From: Nostoc foliaceum FACHB-393
GTDB taxonomy: Bacteria; Cyanobacteriota; Cyanobacteriia; Cyanobacteriales; Nostocaceae
Assembly: GCF_014698505.1 (NCBI RefSeq)
Contig: NZ_JACJTD010000032.1
Coordinates: 1 to 64,000 of the forward strand
DNA: 64,000 nucleotides
Direction of reading: 5' to 3'
Made by a program: the position numbers and the translations under genes. The notes under the pieces are model-generated. The model was not told the DNA's origin. It saw only the letters and a list, made by a program, of their open reading frames with translations, and did not search any database. Positions 41,808 through 51,023 of this stretch are shown piece by piece (the stretch's first letter is position 1; the number at the start of each line of letters is the position of its first letter).

Positions 41808-42980
41808 ATGCATATTTGTCATATAGTTTTGAATAACATTGGTGGAGCGCCAAAAGTTGCTGATTCGCTAATTTCTTCTCAGTCCAAAGCTGGCTACCAA
41901 GTCTCTACTGTGGTGCTCACTGTTTTAGAGCCACAATGGATAGTATCTTTTAAAGCTGCCAAAACTGTGATTGTTATGAAAGTTGCAGGTACGCTATTTA
42001 TGATTGGGGGGATAATACACCAAATACGGGTAGCAATAAAATTAAGCAGGGTTATTGCTAAACAGAAACCGGATATTATTGTTTGTCATAGTGCATTTGT
42101 CACTAAACTCTTTTATCTATCTAAATTCATCCCTGGAAGTTTATCTGTTCCCTACATTAGCTATATTCACAGTGATTATATTTCTGAATCACATGTTGAA
42201 CCTAAAACAAACCCCATCAGTGCATTGATTCAAAACTTATTTATAAGTCTTGCTAGCAAAATTGATATGCTTGCGCTTCAGCAAGCTGGTGGATTAATAT
42301 TTGTTTGCAAGGCTCTCTATCAAAGGTTTGCAAACATTGGCTTAAACCACCATCGAACCGTCATATCCTATAATCCGGCTATAGATGATATTAGTAACCA
42401 ACCTCTTCATCCTACAGCCATATCTTGGTTTAACAATTCGCAGTTGATTACCTTTGTATGTGCTTCCAGATTTCACCATCAAAAAGACCATAAAACTTTA
42501 CTCAAGGCATTTGCTAAGGCTAGTAAAAATTACTTAAATATTCGGCTGATTTTGTTAGGGGAAGGTGATTTAGAGATAGAGATCCAAGCTATGACAAAGT
42601 TTTTAGCCATTGATGAAATTGTGCTCTTTGCCGGTTCTGTTCTCAATCCTAGAGCTTACTTTTCATTGTCTAGAGCAGTTATACTTGCTTCCCATTTTGA
42701 AGGTTTGCCATTAGTTCTAGTAGAAGCTGTAGCTAGTGGAGTAACGTTTATTGCCACTGATTGTCCAGTTGGCCCACGTGAGATTTCTGAAGTACTTAAA
42801 TGCGGAACAATAGTACCACCAAATGATGTAGATGCATTAGCTGAAGCTATTATTGAACATATAAAAACTCCTCAAGAAAAGATTAATCGCTCTGAGCAAA
42901 TAGCACAATTTTTTAGTGAAAATAGCTGTGCTAACAAGTTAGAAACTTTGCTTAAACAAGTTGTTTTTCAAAAACTGTGA
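41808..42980 (+). CDS. Glycosyltransferase family 4 (GT-B fold)
   Basis: 390 residues. The N-terminal domain begins MHICHIVLNNIGGAPKVADS with the glycine loop. The C-terminal donor domain has FVCASRFHHQKDHKTLLKAF and the conserved E-x7-E region in ILASHFEGLPLVLVEAVASG, then GPREISEVLKCGTIVPPNDV. This is a retaining glycosyltransferase of the GT4 group that builds surface polysaccharide, glycolipid or exopolysaccharide; the sugar is not predictable. It follows the GT2 gene and precedes a sugar-binding lipoprotein gene. Confidence 0.88.
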   Translation: MHICHIVLNNIGGAPKVADSLISSQSKAGYQVSTVVLTVLEPQWIVSFKAAKTVIVMKVAGTLFMIGGIIHQIRVAIKLSRVIAKQKPDIIVCHSAFVTKLFYLSKFIPGSLSVPYISYIHSDYISESHVEPKTNPISALIQNLFISLASKIDMLALQQAGGLIFVCKALYQRFANIGLNHHRTVISYNPAIDDISNQPLHPTAISWFNNSQLITFVCASRFHHQKDHKTLLKAFAKASKNYLNIRLILLGEGDLEIEIQAMTKFLAIDEIVLFAGSVLNPRAYFSLSRAVILASHFEGLPLVLVEAVASGVTFIATDCPVGPREISEVLKCGTIVPPNDVDALAEAIIEHIKTPQEKINRSEQIAQFFSENSCANKLETLLKQVVFQKL

Positions 42981-43032
42981 TTAGTTGGTTGGGAATTACT
43001 ATATGACTTATATTTGTGTTTAAATAATTTAT

Positions 43033-44328
43033 ATGAATATTAATTTTCTAGCTTCCAAAATTAAAGTTTTTTGGCGTTTGTCGCTTCTAGGAATCATTTT
43101 GAGCTTGTGTCTTCTATTTTTATTTAGTTGTCAGGGGATAAAACAAAAGGAAGATGGGGTAATTCATCTGACACTATGGCAAGCTATTAATCCCCCCGCA
43201 AATCGAGATATATTTCAAAAGCTAGTAGATAAATTTAATCAGACTCATCCTGATATTCAGGTGGAATCTATCTTTGAGAGTGAACCTCAATTACCAAAAT
43301 TATTAACATCAGTGGTTGCCAATGTGCCACCAGACCTCCTATCTTTCCATCCTGAATATACAGGCCAATTTGTAGAACTAGGGGCAATTCGACCTTTAGA
43401 AGAATGGTTAGACAGATTACCACTAAAGTCAGACATCAGACCTAATCTACTGGAAGAAATGCAGTTAGGTGGTCATATTTGGTCAATCCCAATGCACACT
43501 AGTAACATTGGTATTTTTTATCGCCCTAAACTTTTTGAAGCTGCGGGGATCACAGAATTACCCAAGACTTGGGATGAATTGAGACAAGTTGCAAAAAAAT
43601 TAACTATAGACCGCAATGGCGATCGCCGACCTGAGCAGTATGGAATATTACTGCCTTTAGGAAAAGGAGGATGGACCGTATTTAGTTGGTTCCCGTTTTT
43701 ATTTGGTGCTGCGGGAGAGGTTGTAACTAATAATCGCCCCAATTTAACTAATGCGGGTGCGATCACTGCCTTACAATTCTGGCAAGACCTGATAAAAGAT
43801 GGTTCAGTATTGCTTTCCGCCCCAGAACGAGGTTATGAAGAGGACGCTTTTCTTACCGGTCGTGTTGCAATGCAGATCACAGGCCCTTGGACGTTAATCA
43901 TGAAATCTGACGTTGATCATCAGGTATTACCTATACCAGCAAGTGTCAGACCTGCTACAGTCACAGGTACTGGAAATTTATTTGTGATGAAGACTACACC
44001 AGCAAGAGAGCAAGCAGCATTCAAATTTTTAGAGTATGTTTTGAGTGAGGAATTCCAAACCGAATGGAGTATTGGGACGGGTTTTTTGCCAGTTACCCTT
44101 ACATCGGCTCAAAGCAAAGCTTATCAGCAATTCATTAATGAAAAACCAGTGTTAAAAGTGTTTTTTGAACAACTATCTGTGGCACGTTCTCAACCGATAA
44201 TTGCTGGATATAGTCGTCTTTCTGACAGTCTTGGTCGAGCGATCGAGGCTACATTGCTAGGTGAGTCTGCCGAAAAAGCACTCAAAACAGCACAAGAGCG
44301 TTTAGAACTTATTTGGGATGACAAATGA
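43033..44328 (+). CDS. Extracellular solute-binding lipoprotein, sugar ABC transporter type
   Basis: 431 residues of the family 1 (maltose/glycerol-3-phosphate type) binding proteins. It has a lipoprotein signal (long hydrophobic stretch, LFLFSCQG lipobox, Cys ~33). The mature protein starts HLTLWQAINPPANRDIFQKL and has FNQTHPDIQVESIFES, ELPKTWDELRQVAKKLT, AMQITGPWTLI and GTGNLFVMKTTPAREQAAF, all standard for the family. It would deliver a sugar or polyol to a permease in the plasma membrane. No permease or ATPase gene is adjacent, so it is an orphan that may use a distant transporter. Confidence 0.9.
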   Translation: MNINFLASKIKVFWRLSLLGIILSLCLLFLFSCQGIKQKEDGVIHLTLWQAINPPANRDIFQKLVDKFNQTHPDIQVESIFESEPQLPKLLTSVVANVPPDLLSFHPEYTGQFVELGAIRPLEEWLDRLPLKSDIRPNLLEEMQLGGHIWSIPMHTSNIGIFYRPKLFEAAGITELPKTWDELRQVAKKLTIDRNGDRRPEQYGILLPLGKGGWTVFSWFPFLFGAAGEVVTNNRPNLTNAGAITALQFWQDLIKDGSVLLSAPERGYEEDAFLTGRVAMQITGPWTLIMKSDVDHQVLPIPASVRPATVTGTGNLFVMKTTPAREQAAFKFLEYVLSEEFQTEWSIGTGFLPVTLTSAQSKAYQQFINEKPVLKVFFEQLSVARSQPIIAGYSRLSDSLGRAIEATLLGESAEKALKTAQERLELIWDDK

Positions 44329-44331
44329 AAA

Positions 44332-45081
44332 TCATGAAGAAACTCTAGTTTGTCCATGTGGATTTCTTTTCAATACACACAAACCAATTGCTGGTATGGC
44401 TCCTAGTATTACTGCTGTAAGCCCTTGTCCACTCCAATATAATATGAAAGTACGGTAGGTGTCTGGAATCAAATTTTGCACAATAAAAAGCAACCAAACC
44501 AAAATACTAATTAATAAGAAAGAAATTGAAGGTAAAAAATTCCACCACCAAATACCTGTTGTATATCGCCTCAATACCAGCCATTGGCAAAGCCCCAGCC
44601 AAATACCAGAAATTATATATGCGATCGCAGACAGAAATCCAAAAATAAAAGTTTGTTCAGGAGATAAAGTTTCATTTAACGATGAGGCAATAGTTGAAAT
44701 GTAGTTAATCCAGGCTGTAGAAACGCCGTTGGCAATCAGCCAACCAACGCTAGTAGCAAATAGCCACTGCCAACCCGGTAAATATCGGTAAAGCACAAGG
44801 CTCTGGTCAGCAGCGAAAATTACTGCAAATACAACATTACTGAGACTTCTGGCCAAAATGCTCCATGTTTGTGGTTGGATTGCAACACTAAGTAAGCTTT
44901 GGAGAATAATTTTCTCTAAGGCGATACTGGCAACGCCACCCACAACCCATCCAATCAGGGTCATTAAGGTAAACTGAATAAAGAACCTCTGTCGCTGCGA
45001 TCGCGGAATCAAAAATTTTCCTGGGTTAGGCTCGTTATTAGCAGATGCAACATGATCGGGACTGTTAGAGTCAGTTTGCAT
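44332..45081 (-). CDS. Polytopic membrane protein of unknown function
   Basis: 249 residues with about six predicted membrane helices, for example FTLMTLIGWVVGGVASIALE, LFATSVGWLIANGVSTAWIN and FGFLSAIAYIISGIWLGL. The repeated W-G/Q-W-L-V-L-R-R motif (WLGLCQWLVLRRYTTGIWWW) is one I associate with a cyanobacterial family of uncharacterised integral membrane proteins. The N-terminal ~25 residues are polar and probably cytoplasmic. It is convergent with the sugar-binding lipoprotein gene, with 3 bp between the stops. I cannot assign a function. Confidence 0.75.
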   Translation of the reverse strand: MQTDSNSPDHVASANNEPNPGKFLIPRSQRQRFFIQFTLMTLIGWVVGGVASIALEKIILQSLLSVAIQPQTWSILARSLSNVVFAVIFAADQSLVLYRYLPGWQWLFATSVGWLIANGVSTAWINYISTIASSLNETLSPEQTFIFGFLSAIAYIISGIWLGLCQWLVLRRYTTGIWWWNFLPSISFLLISILVWLLFIVQNLIPDTYRTFILYWSGQGLTAVILGAIPAIGLCVLKRNPHGQTRVSS

Positions 45082-45303
45082 ATCAAGTTAGGGGAGTAGA
45101 GAGTGGAGAAAACACAAAAGAGTGACGAAATTCTTTTATATTCCACTTTTATTGTTAATTCTTGTTTTATCCGATTCCCGACCCCCGATTGCCCTTTGCT
45201 GTAAAGCGACTAGCGCTTTTGAGGTAAACCTGCTGAAAAAGCGTAATCCCAGAATGATAAGCTAAACAGTGGCATAAAAATGTGACTTAGGATGAAGTAA
45301 TAA

Positions 45304-46365
45304 ATGGGTGTTTCTTCAACGACTCCTCATCTCTTACGGGCTGCTCGTGGTGAAGTAGTAGATCGTCCCCCTGTCTGGATGATGCGACAAGCAGGACGAT
45401 ATATGAAAGCATATCGAGACTTAAGAGATAAGTATCCTTCGTTTCGCGATCGCTCCGAAATTCCAGAAGTAGCAATTGAAGTTTCTTTGCAACCCTGGAG
45501 AGCCTTTCAGCCAGACGGAGTAATTTTATTTTCTGATATTGTCACCCCATTACCTGGTTTGGGTATTGACATGGATATTGCCGAAGGTAAAGGGCCAATC
45601 ATTCACTCACCCCTCCGCACTCAAGAACAAATTGAGCGTCTGCATCCTTTAGAACCAGAAGCAGCTCTACCATTTATTAAGACAATTTTGCAGGCGTTGC
45701 GCTCCGAAGTGGGCGATAAATCAACGGTGTTAGGTTTCGTGGGTGCGCCGTGGACATTAGCAGCTTATGCGGTGGAAGGAAAAGGTTCTAAAACCTATTC
45801 CATCATCAAAAACATGGCATTCTCAGACCCGACGATACTGCATCAATTGTTAACTAAATTAGCAGATGCGATCGCCATCTATGCCCGCTATCAAATTGAC
45901 TGTGGTGCTCAAGTTGTGCAAATGTTCGATTCTTGGGCGGGTCAATTGAGTCCTCAAGATTATGACACCTTTGCTCTCCCCTATCAGCAGAGAGTTTTCC
46001 AGCAAGTTAAGCAAACCCATCCCGATACACCATTAATTTTGCTAGTTAGCGGTAGTGCGGGTGTGTTGGAAAGAATGGGACAATCTGGCGCTGATATTGT
46101 CAGTGTAGACTGGGCCGTGGATATGGCAGACGCACGGGCTAGATTGGGCAAACAAGTCAAAGTTCAAGGAAATCTTGACCCAGGTGTGCTATTTGGCTCT
46201 AAACAGTTTATCCGCGATCGCATTCTTGATACCGTTCGCAAAGCTGGTAATTGGGGTCACATTCTCAATCTCGGTCACGGTGTCTTACCAGAAACTCCTG
46301 AAGAAAATGTCGCTTTCTTTTTTGAAACAGCAAAGGAACTGAATCTTGCAGGAGTTAAGGGTTAA
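45304..46365 (+). CDS. hemE: Uroporphyrinogen decarboxylase
   Basis: 353 residues, full length. HemE removes four acetate carboxyls from uroporphyrinogen III to give coproporphyrinogen III, on the path to haem and chlorophyll. Signatures are RPPVWMMRQAGRYMKAYRDL, FSDIVTPLPGLGIDMD with the catalytic aspartate, GFVGAPWTLAAYAVEG, and VKVQGNLDPGVLFG with GHILNLGHGVLPETP near the C-terminus. All recognised active-site residues are present. It is followed by 7-bp repeats that can form a stem. Confidence 0.97.
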   Translation: MGVSSTTPHLLRAARGEVVDRPPVWMMRQAGRYMKAYRDLRDKYPSFRDRSEIPEVAIEVSLQPWRAFQPDGVILFSDIVTPLPGLGIDMDIAEGKGPIIHSPLRTQEQIERLHPLEPEAALPFIKTILQALRSEVGDKSTVLGFVGAPWTLAAYAVEGKGSKTYSIIKNMAFSDPTILHQLLTKLADAIAIYARYQIDCGAQVVQMFDSWAGQLSPQDYDTFALPYQQRVFQQVKQTHPDTPLILLVSGSAGVLERMGQSGADIVSVDWAVDMADARARLGKQVKVQGNLDPGVLFGSKQFIRDRILDTVRKAGNWGHILNLGHGVLPETPEENVAFFFETAKELNLAGVKG

Positions 46366-46376
46366 GAGTCATTTAA

Positions 46377-46446
46377 TTTTAGATTTTAGATTTTAGATTT
46401 TAGATTTTTCTTTTAATCCAAAATCCAAAATTCAAAATCTAAAATT
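46377..46446. repeat. Heptanucleotide repeat (ttttaga)x4 with complementary tract
   Basis: Four tandem ttttaga units at 46377-46404 are followed by aatccaaaatccaaaattca and a further stretch to 46446 that can pair with them. It makes an imperfect, AT-rich stem after hemE and may serve as a terminator. Confidence 0.6.
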
Positions 46447-46530
46447 CCCAGAGTTATCAGTTGGGATTCGGAACTTTTAACTTTATTCTTAACTCTTTAG
46501 TTTTAACTCCTAAATTTTGAAAAATTCTCT

Positions 46531-47490
46531 ATGAGCCAGAAACGGATTTTAGTGACTGGTGCAAGTGGTTGTGTAGGTCATTATTTAACAGAAGCCTTAA
46601 TAAAAGAAACAGATTACGAACTGTATCTACTAGTTAGGAACCCAAGCAAACTGCAAGTTGATATTAAGGCACGTTCGGGTATCAACGTTTTGCAAGGTGA
46701 TATGCAAAATATTCGCCAATTTGCCGATTTGCTATCCACAATTGATACGGCAGTACTCACAGCCACAGCTTGGGGTGGTGATGAGACATTTGATATTAAT
46801 GTCGTCAAAACTATAGAGTTGCTGGAAATGCTAGATCCAGAACGTTGCCAGCAGGTGATTTATTTTTCAACAGCTAGCGTTTTGGATCGGTACAATCAAC
46901 CATTAAAAGAAGCCGGGGAAATTGGTACAGATTACATCCGTTCTAAATATGACTGCTTACAGAAAAAAGAAAAATTAGCGATCGCACCCAAAATTACCAC
47001 AGTATTTCCTACTGTAGTGTTAGGCGGTGATGCGAATAAACCTTATTCTGCTGTCACATCTGGTATTCCAGAAGTTACAAAATATATTAATTTGATTCGC
47101 TTTTTAAAAGCAGATGGCAGTTTTCACTTTATCCACGGACGAGATATTGCTACTGTCGTGCGATATTTAATTGATCATCCTGTCAAAAATGATCAACCAC
47201 GTCGGCTTGTTTTAGGTCAAGCACCGTTAACTGCTAATCAAGCAGTGAAAGAAGTTTGTGCTTATTTGGGCAAAAAGATTTACTTTCGCATTCCCATATC
47301 TATAGCATTGGCTAATTTGATTATTATTTTGTTCCGCATTCAGATGGCGGCTTGGGATCGGTTTTGTATGAACTATCGGCATTTTACTTATGAAAAATTC
47401 ATCAATCCTGATAGTTTCGGCTTGCCAAATTATTGTGCAACCATGAGTGATGTTTTAAAAATTAGTGGCGTTAAACGTGCTAATAAATAG
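46531..47490 (+). CDS. NAD(P)-dependent epimerase/dehydratase (extended SDR)
   Basis: 319 residues. The Rossmann start is RILVTGASGCVGHYLTEALI (GxxGxxG) and the active-site region is VIYFSTASVLDR. The usual YxxxK is not obvious; the closest is YIRSKYDC, in which Y is present with K three residues on (YIRSK), consistent with SDR chemistry. The substrate is unknown; family members act on nucleotide sugars, flavonoids or lipids. The last third has a hydrophobic stretch (IPISIALANLIIILFRIQ), which suggests membrane association. It sits between hemE and a radical SAM gene on the same strand but with ~200 bp on each side. Confidence 0.82.
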   Translation: MSQKRILVTGASGCVGHYLTEALIKETDYELYLLVRNPSKLQVDIKARSGINVLQGDMQNIRQFADLLSTIDTAVLTATAWGGDETFDINVVKTIELLEMLDPERCQQVIYFSTASVLDRYNQPLKEAGEIGTDYIRSKYDCLQKKEKLAIAPKITTVFPTVVLGGDANKPYSAVTSGIPEVTKYINLIRFLKADGSFHFIHGRDIATVVRYLIDHPVKNDQPRRLVLGQAPLTANQAVKEVCAYLGKKIYFRIPISIALANLIIILFRIQMAAWDRFCMNYRHFTYEKFINPDSFGLPNYCATMSDVLKISGVKRANK

Positions 47491-47635
47491 TCAATAACTC
47501 TTTGTCTCGTTCTCAGTCAGACTGGGAATGCCAAATGAAAGGCCGCTACCTTTTGACTTGCGACAGCAGACCAATCAGGTGCATTTCCAGGTAGAAACTG
47601 GAAACGAGGTTTTAATAAAAAGTCAATAACTCTTT
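47489..47635. repeat. 15-bp direct repeat pair between two genes
   Basis: agtcaataactcttt at 47489-47503 and again at 47621-47635. They bound about 117 bp of non-coding DNA that contains a ggaaatgca-like palindromic stretch. This might be an insertion with target duplication or simple slippage. Confidence 0.4.
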
Positions 47636-47683
47636 ATTTTCGTTAGAGTGGGATAACAATCAAAGTGTGAGGATTGATACTAC

Positions 47684-49282
47684 ATGCGAATCTTGTTAGT
47701 GTATCCAATATTTCCCAAAACTTTTTGGTCTTATGAAAAAATCTTGGAGTTAGTCGATCGCAAGGTTTTATTACCACCTCTGGGTTTAGTAACAGTAGCC
47801 GCGATTTTGCCCCAAGAATGGGAATTCAAACTGGTCGATCGCAACATCCGCCCAGCAACAGAAGAAGAGTGGGCATGGGCAGATGTAGTAATCCTCTCTG
47901 CGATGATTGTCCAGAAACAAGATTTACTTGAGCAAATCCAGGAAGCAAAAAAACGTGGCAAGCTAGTCGCAGTTGGCGGCCCGTACCCCACTTCTGTACC
48001 TCACGAAGTTGAAAATGTTGGCGCAGATTTTCTGATTCTGGATGAAGGCGAAATCACTCTCCCCATGTTTATTGAGGCAATTAAACGGGGTGAAACATCT
48101 GGCACTTTCCGCGCCACAGAAAAACCTGATGTCACAAGCACCCCAATACCCCGCTTTGATTTATTAGAATTGGATGCTTATGACATGATGTCGGTGCAGT
48201 TTTCGCGCGGGTGTCCTTTCCAGTGCGAATTTTGTGACATTATTGTTCTCTACGGGCGTAAACCACGCACCAAAACCCCAGCACAACTGTTAGCAGAGTT
48301 AGATTGCCTCTACGAATTGGGTTGGCGGCGGGGTGTGTTCATGGTGGATGACAACTTTATTGGCAACAAGCGAAATGTGAAATTGTTGCTGAAAGAGTTA
48401 AAAGTCTGGATGGCAGAACACAAATATCCCTTCCGATTTGACACTGAAGCTTCAATTGACTTAGCCCAAGACGCAGAAATGTTGGAGTTGATGGTTGAGT
48501 CTGGTTTCTCGGCGGTGTTTTTGGGAATTGAAACGCCGGATGAGGATAGTTTGCAAATGACCAAGAAGTTTCAAAATACTCGCAGTTCTCTAACTGAGGC
48601 AGTGGAAACCATTATCAAAGCCGGATTGCGCCCAATGGCTGGGTTTATTATCGGCTTTGATGGCGAAAAAGCAGGCGCAGGCGATCGCATTGTCCGCTTT
48701 GCTGAACAAGCAGCAATTCCCTCAACTACCTTTGCCATGTTACAAGCGTTACCTAATACCGCGCTTTGGCATCGCCTGAAAAAAGAAGGACGACTCCGGG
48801 AAAATCAAGATGGCAACATCAACCAAACAACATTGATGAACTTCCTTCCCACCCGCCCTCTGGAAGAACTTGCACGAGAATATATTGAGGCATTTTGTAC
48901 TTTATACGATCCAGTACAGTACTTAGATCGCACCTACCGCTGTTTTCTGATGATGGGTTTGCCAAGTTGGAAAGCGCCAGCGAAAATGCCAGAGTGGGTG
49001 GTTGTGAAAGCGCTGCTAATTGTGATTTGGCGACAAGGAATCAAACGGGAAACCCGCTGGAAATTCTGGCATCATTTGTTCAGTATTCTCAAGCGTAACC
49101 CTGGAGTTGTTGAGCATTACATCTCTGCTTGCGCCCACAACGAGCATTTTCTAGAGTATCGCCAAATTGTGCGCGATCAAATAGAAAGTCAGCTAGCTGA
49201 ATATCTAGCACAAGGTGCAGAACAGCCTTATGTGCTAGTGAAGGAAAAAGCTGAGGAAAAAGCTGAAGCGGTAGTTAGTTAG
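47684..49282 (+). CDS. B12-binding radical SAM protein with DUF4070 (HpnP-like)
   Basis: 532 residues. Residues 1-150 are a cobalamin-binding domain (PPLGLVTVAAILP, VILSAMIVQKQDLL, VGGPYPTSVPHEVENVGADF). The radical SAM cluster motif is C177-x3-C181-x2-C184 in SRGCPFQCEFCDI. The C-terminal domain (NINQTTLMNFLPTRPLEELA, YDPVQYLDRTY) is DUF4070-like. From memory this resembles HpnP, the hopanoid C-2 methylase, but close relatives with unknown substrates are common in cyanobacteria, so the substrate is not settled. The final ~20 residues are an E/K-rich tail. No hopanoid gene is adjacent. Confidence 0.85.
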   Translation: MRILLVYPIFPKTFWSYEKILELVDRKVLLPPLGLVTVAAILPQEWEFKLVDRNIRPATEEEWAWADVVILSAMIVQKQDLLEQIQEAKKRGKLVAVGGPYPTSVPHEVENVGADFLILDEGEITLPMFIEAIKRGETSGTFRATEKPDVTSTPIPRFDLLELDAYDMMSVQFSRGCPFQCEFCDIIVLYGRKPRTKTPAQLLAELDCLYELGWRRGVFMVDDNFIGNKRNVKLLLKELKVWMAEHKYPFRFDTEASIDLAQDAEMLELMVESGFSAVFLGIETPDEDSLQMTKKFQNTRSSLTEAVETIIKAGLRPMAGFIIGFDGEKAGAGDRIVRFAEQAAIPSTTFAMLQALPNTALWHRLKKEGRLRENQDGNINQTTLMNFLPTRPLEELAREYIEAFCTLYDPVQYLDRTYRCFLMMGLPSWKAPAKMPEWVVVKALLIVIWRQGIKRETRWKFWHHLFSILKRNPGVVEHYISACAHNEHFLEYRQIVRDQIESQLAEYLAQGAEQPYVLVKEKAEEKAEAVVS

Positions 49283-49382
49283 TTTGATTAGAAAATAACA
49301 ATTGATCAATCCCATTTTCACCCGTCCATTTATACGGGTGAATTTTCGTGTGTAGTGGCATTTCTCAATTGTAGCGGTTTTC

Positions 49383-49471
49383 GTTTACGTGAGGTACACC
49401 CGTAGGGGCACGGCACTGCCGTGCCCCTACACCTCGTGATGTAATGTTGTACCGCATCTGAATTGGAACTG
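49383..49471. repeat. MITE-like repeat, copy 1
   Basis: About 90 bp centred on a palindrome, gtaggggcacggca-c-tgccgtgcccctac (49402-49430). The flanks gtttacgtgaggtacacccg and cctcgtgatgtaatgttgta recur in reverse orientation at 55741-55825. Confidence 0.7.
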
Positions 49472-49491
49472 CCCCCTGCCTCCTTCATATT

Positions 49492-50760
49492 TTATCTACC
49501 GCGATCGCGTTCTAAATCATCAATTACTTTTTGCAAATACCACTCGTCTGACATCCCAGGATAATAATCTTGCTTCTGCTGAATTAATCGTTCGGCAATT
49601 TCCCAATACCCACCAACCATTTGCAAAAGGCGTTGACGTAATAGGTTATATTTTTGCTTTTTTGACTGTGGACTAAATTTTTGGATTTTTTCTAGGCTAC
49701 TTAAGACTTGTTGATAATTTCCCCAGTCTTCTTGTTCACAAAAAATACTCGCCGCCCGTTGATAATTCTCCACAGCGTTTTGCATTTCTTCTATGCAAGT
49801 ATAGGCAATGCCGCGATTGTAGTAAGCTTGAGCATCATCAGGATTGATTTGTAGTGCTTGGGTGTAATCTTGAATTGCACCGAGATAGTTGCCCATTGCC
49901 CGATAGGCATTACCTCTGGCAATATAGATTAAGGGATCTTGGGGTTGTATCTGGAGTGCTTGGTTGAAGTCTGCGATCGCACCTTGATGATCTCCCAACA
50001 CAGAACGTGCTTTACCTCGATTGCGATAGACAATGGCATCTTGAAAATTTAGTCGCAATGCTTGATTAAAATCTGCGATCGCTTCTCGATAATTCCCCAT
50101 TTTGCAACGCACAACCCCACGACAGCAGTAAGCTTGGGCATCTTGCGGATCGGCTTTTAATATCCAGTTTAAATCGGCGAGTGCCTCTTGGGTATCTCCC
50201 TTTTCAGCTTTTTCTAATAATTGCGTGAAATATTCCTTTGTGGATAAAATAGGCGCATTTGTGGAACGTGATTGCTGTACAGCAGGTAATTCTTGGGGCT
50301 GTAGCTGTTTAATTTGTTCCAGACACAGACGACAATTGTCTTTATCTTGTTGTTCTAGATATAATTGTGCAGCTTTTTTAAAGTTAGCGATCGCATCTTG
50401 AATATATCCCTGTTTGCGCCGCACTATCCCCCGCAAATTATAAGCAGCAGCGTAGTTGAGATTGAGACGAATAGCGCGTTCAACATCCTCTAGCGCCCCA
50501 GGCAAATTTTTCAGCGCCACTCTTGCCAATGCACGACAATAATATGCCTCTACACTCTCAGGATTCAGTTTCAAAGCTTCAGTATAATCTGAAACAGCTT
50601 TAAGTATTGCTCCTGAGTCATAATGTGCCAAACCCCGTTGCAAATAGGCTTCGGTAAAGTAAGGTGTTAATTGTAAAGCATGGTTAAATTCCTCAATTGC
50701 TCCAGCGTAGTCTTTTCGTCTAGCCTTTTCCAATCCTCTATTGTAGAATTCGTTATTCAT
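49492..50760 (-). CDS. TPR-repeat protein
   Basis: 422 residues made almost wholly of tetratricopeptide repeats, about nine or ten, in two blocks (residues ~1-150 and ~180-340) split by a linker (PQELPAVQQSRSTNAPILST). Typical units read AIADFNQALQIQPQDPLIYI and ARGNAYRAMGNYLGAIQDYT. No signal peptide or membrane helix. TPR proteins are scaffolds for protein-protein contacts; no specific partner is evident. The C-terminus (WEIAERLIQQKQDYYPGMSD) is a non-TPR helical cap. Its start codon is at 50760, with ~260 bp to the DUF711 gene. Confidence 0.87.
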   Translation of the reverse strand: MNNEFYNRGLEKARRKDYAGAIEEFNHALQLTPYFTEAYLQRGLAHYDSGAILKAVSDYTEALKLNPESVEAYYCRALARVALKNLPGALEDVERAIRLNLNYAAAYNLRGIVRRKQGYIQDAIANFKKAAQLYLEQQDKDNCRLCLEQIKQLQPQELPAVQQSRSTNAPILSTKEYFTQLLEKAEKGDTQEALADLNWILKADPQDAQAYCCRGVVRCKMGNYREAIADFNQALRLNFQDAIVYRNRGKARSVLGDHQGAIADFNQALQIQPQDPLIYIARGNAYRAMGNYLGAIQDYTQALQINPDDAQAYYNRGIAYTCIEEMQNAVENYQRAASIFCEQEDWGNYQQVLSSLEKIQKFSPQSKKQKYNLLRQRLLQMVGGYWEIAERLIQQKQDYYPGMSDEWYLQKVIDDLERDRGR

Positions 50761-51023
50761 GGCATTTGTTTGGTTGATTCAGTTAATTGAATTCCAGCAG
50801 GCTTGCTTCATAGCCTAACCTATGCACTCACTCTTAATATTCTAAGTATTCAGTGTGGTTTTGCTTCATTTCGTATTTTCAATGAATTAAAACGAACACA
50901 TGCCGTAAATTTTATCGGCAGGATTAACCAATTAAATATTATACACCTCCAGATTTTAGAGTTAGATTTAGTACAAATATCGGATACAACTTTGATTAGT
51001 CTTATCAATAAGAAGTTATCCCA

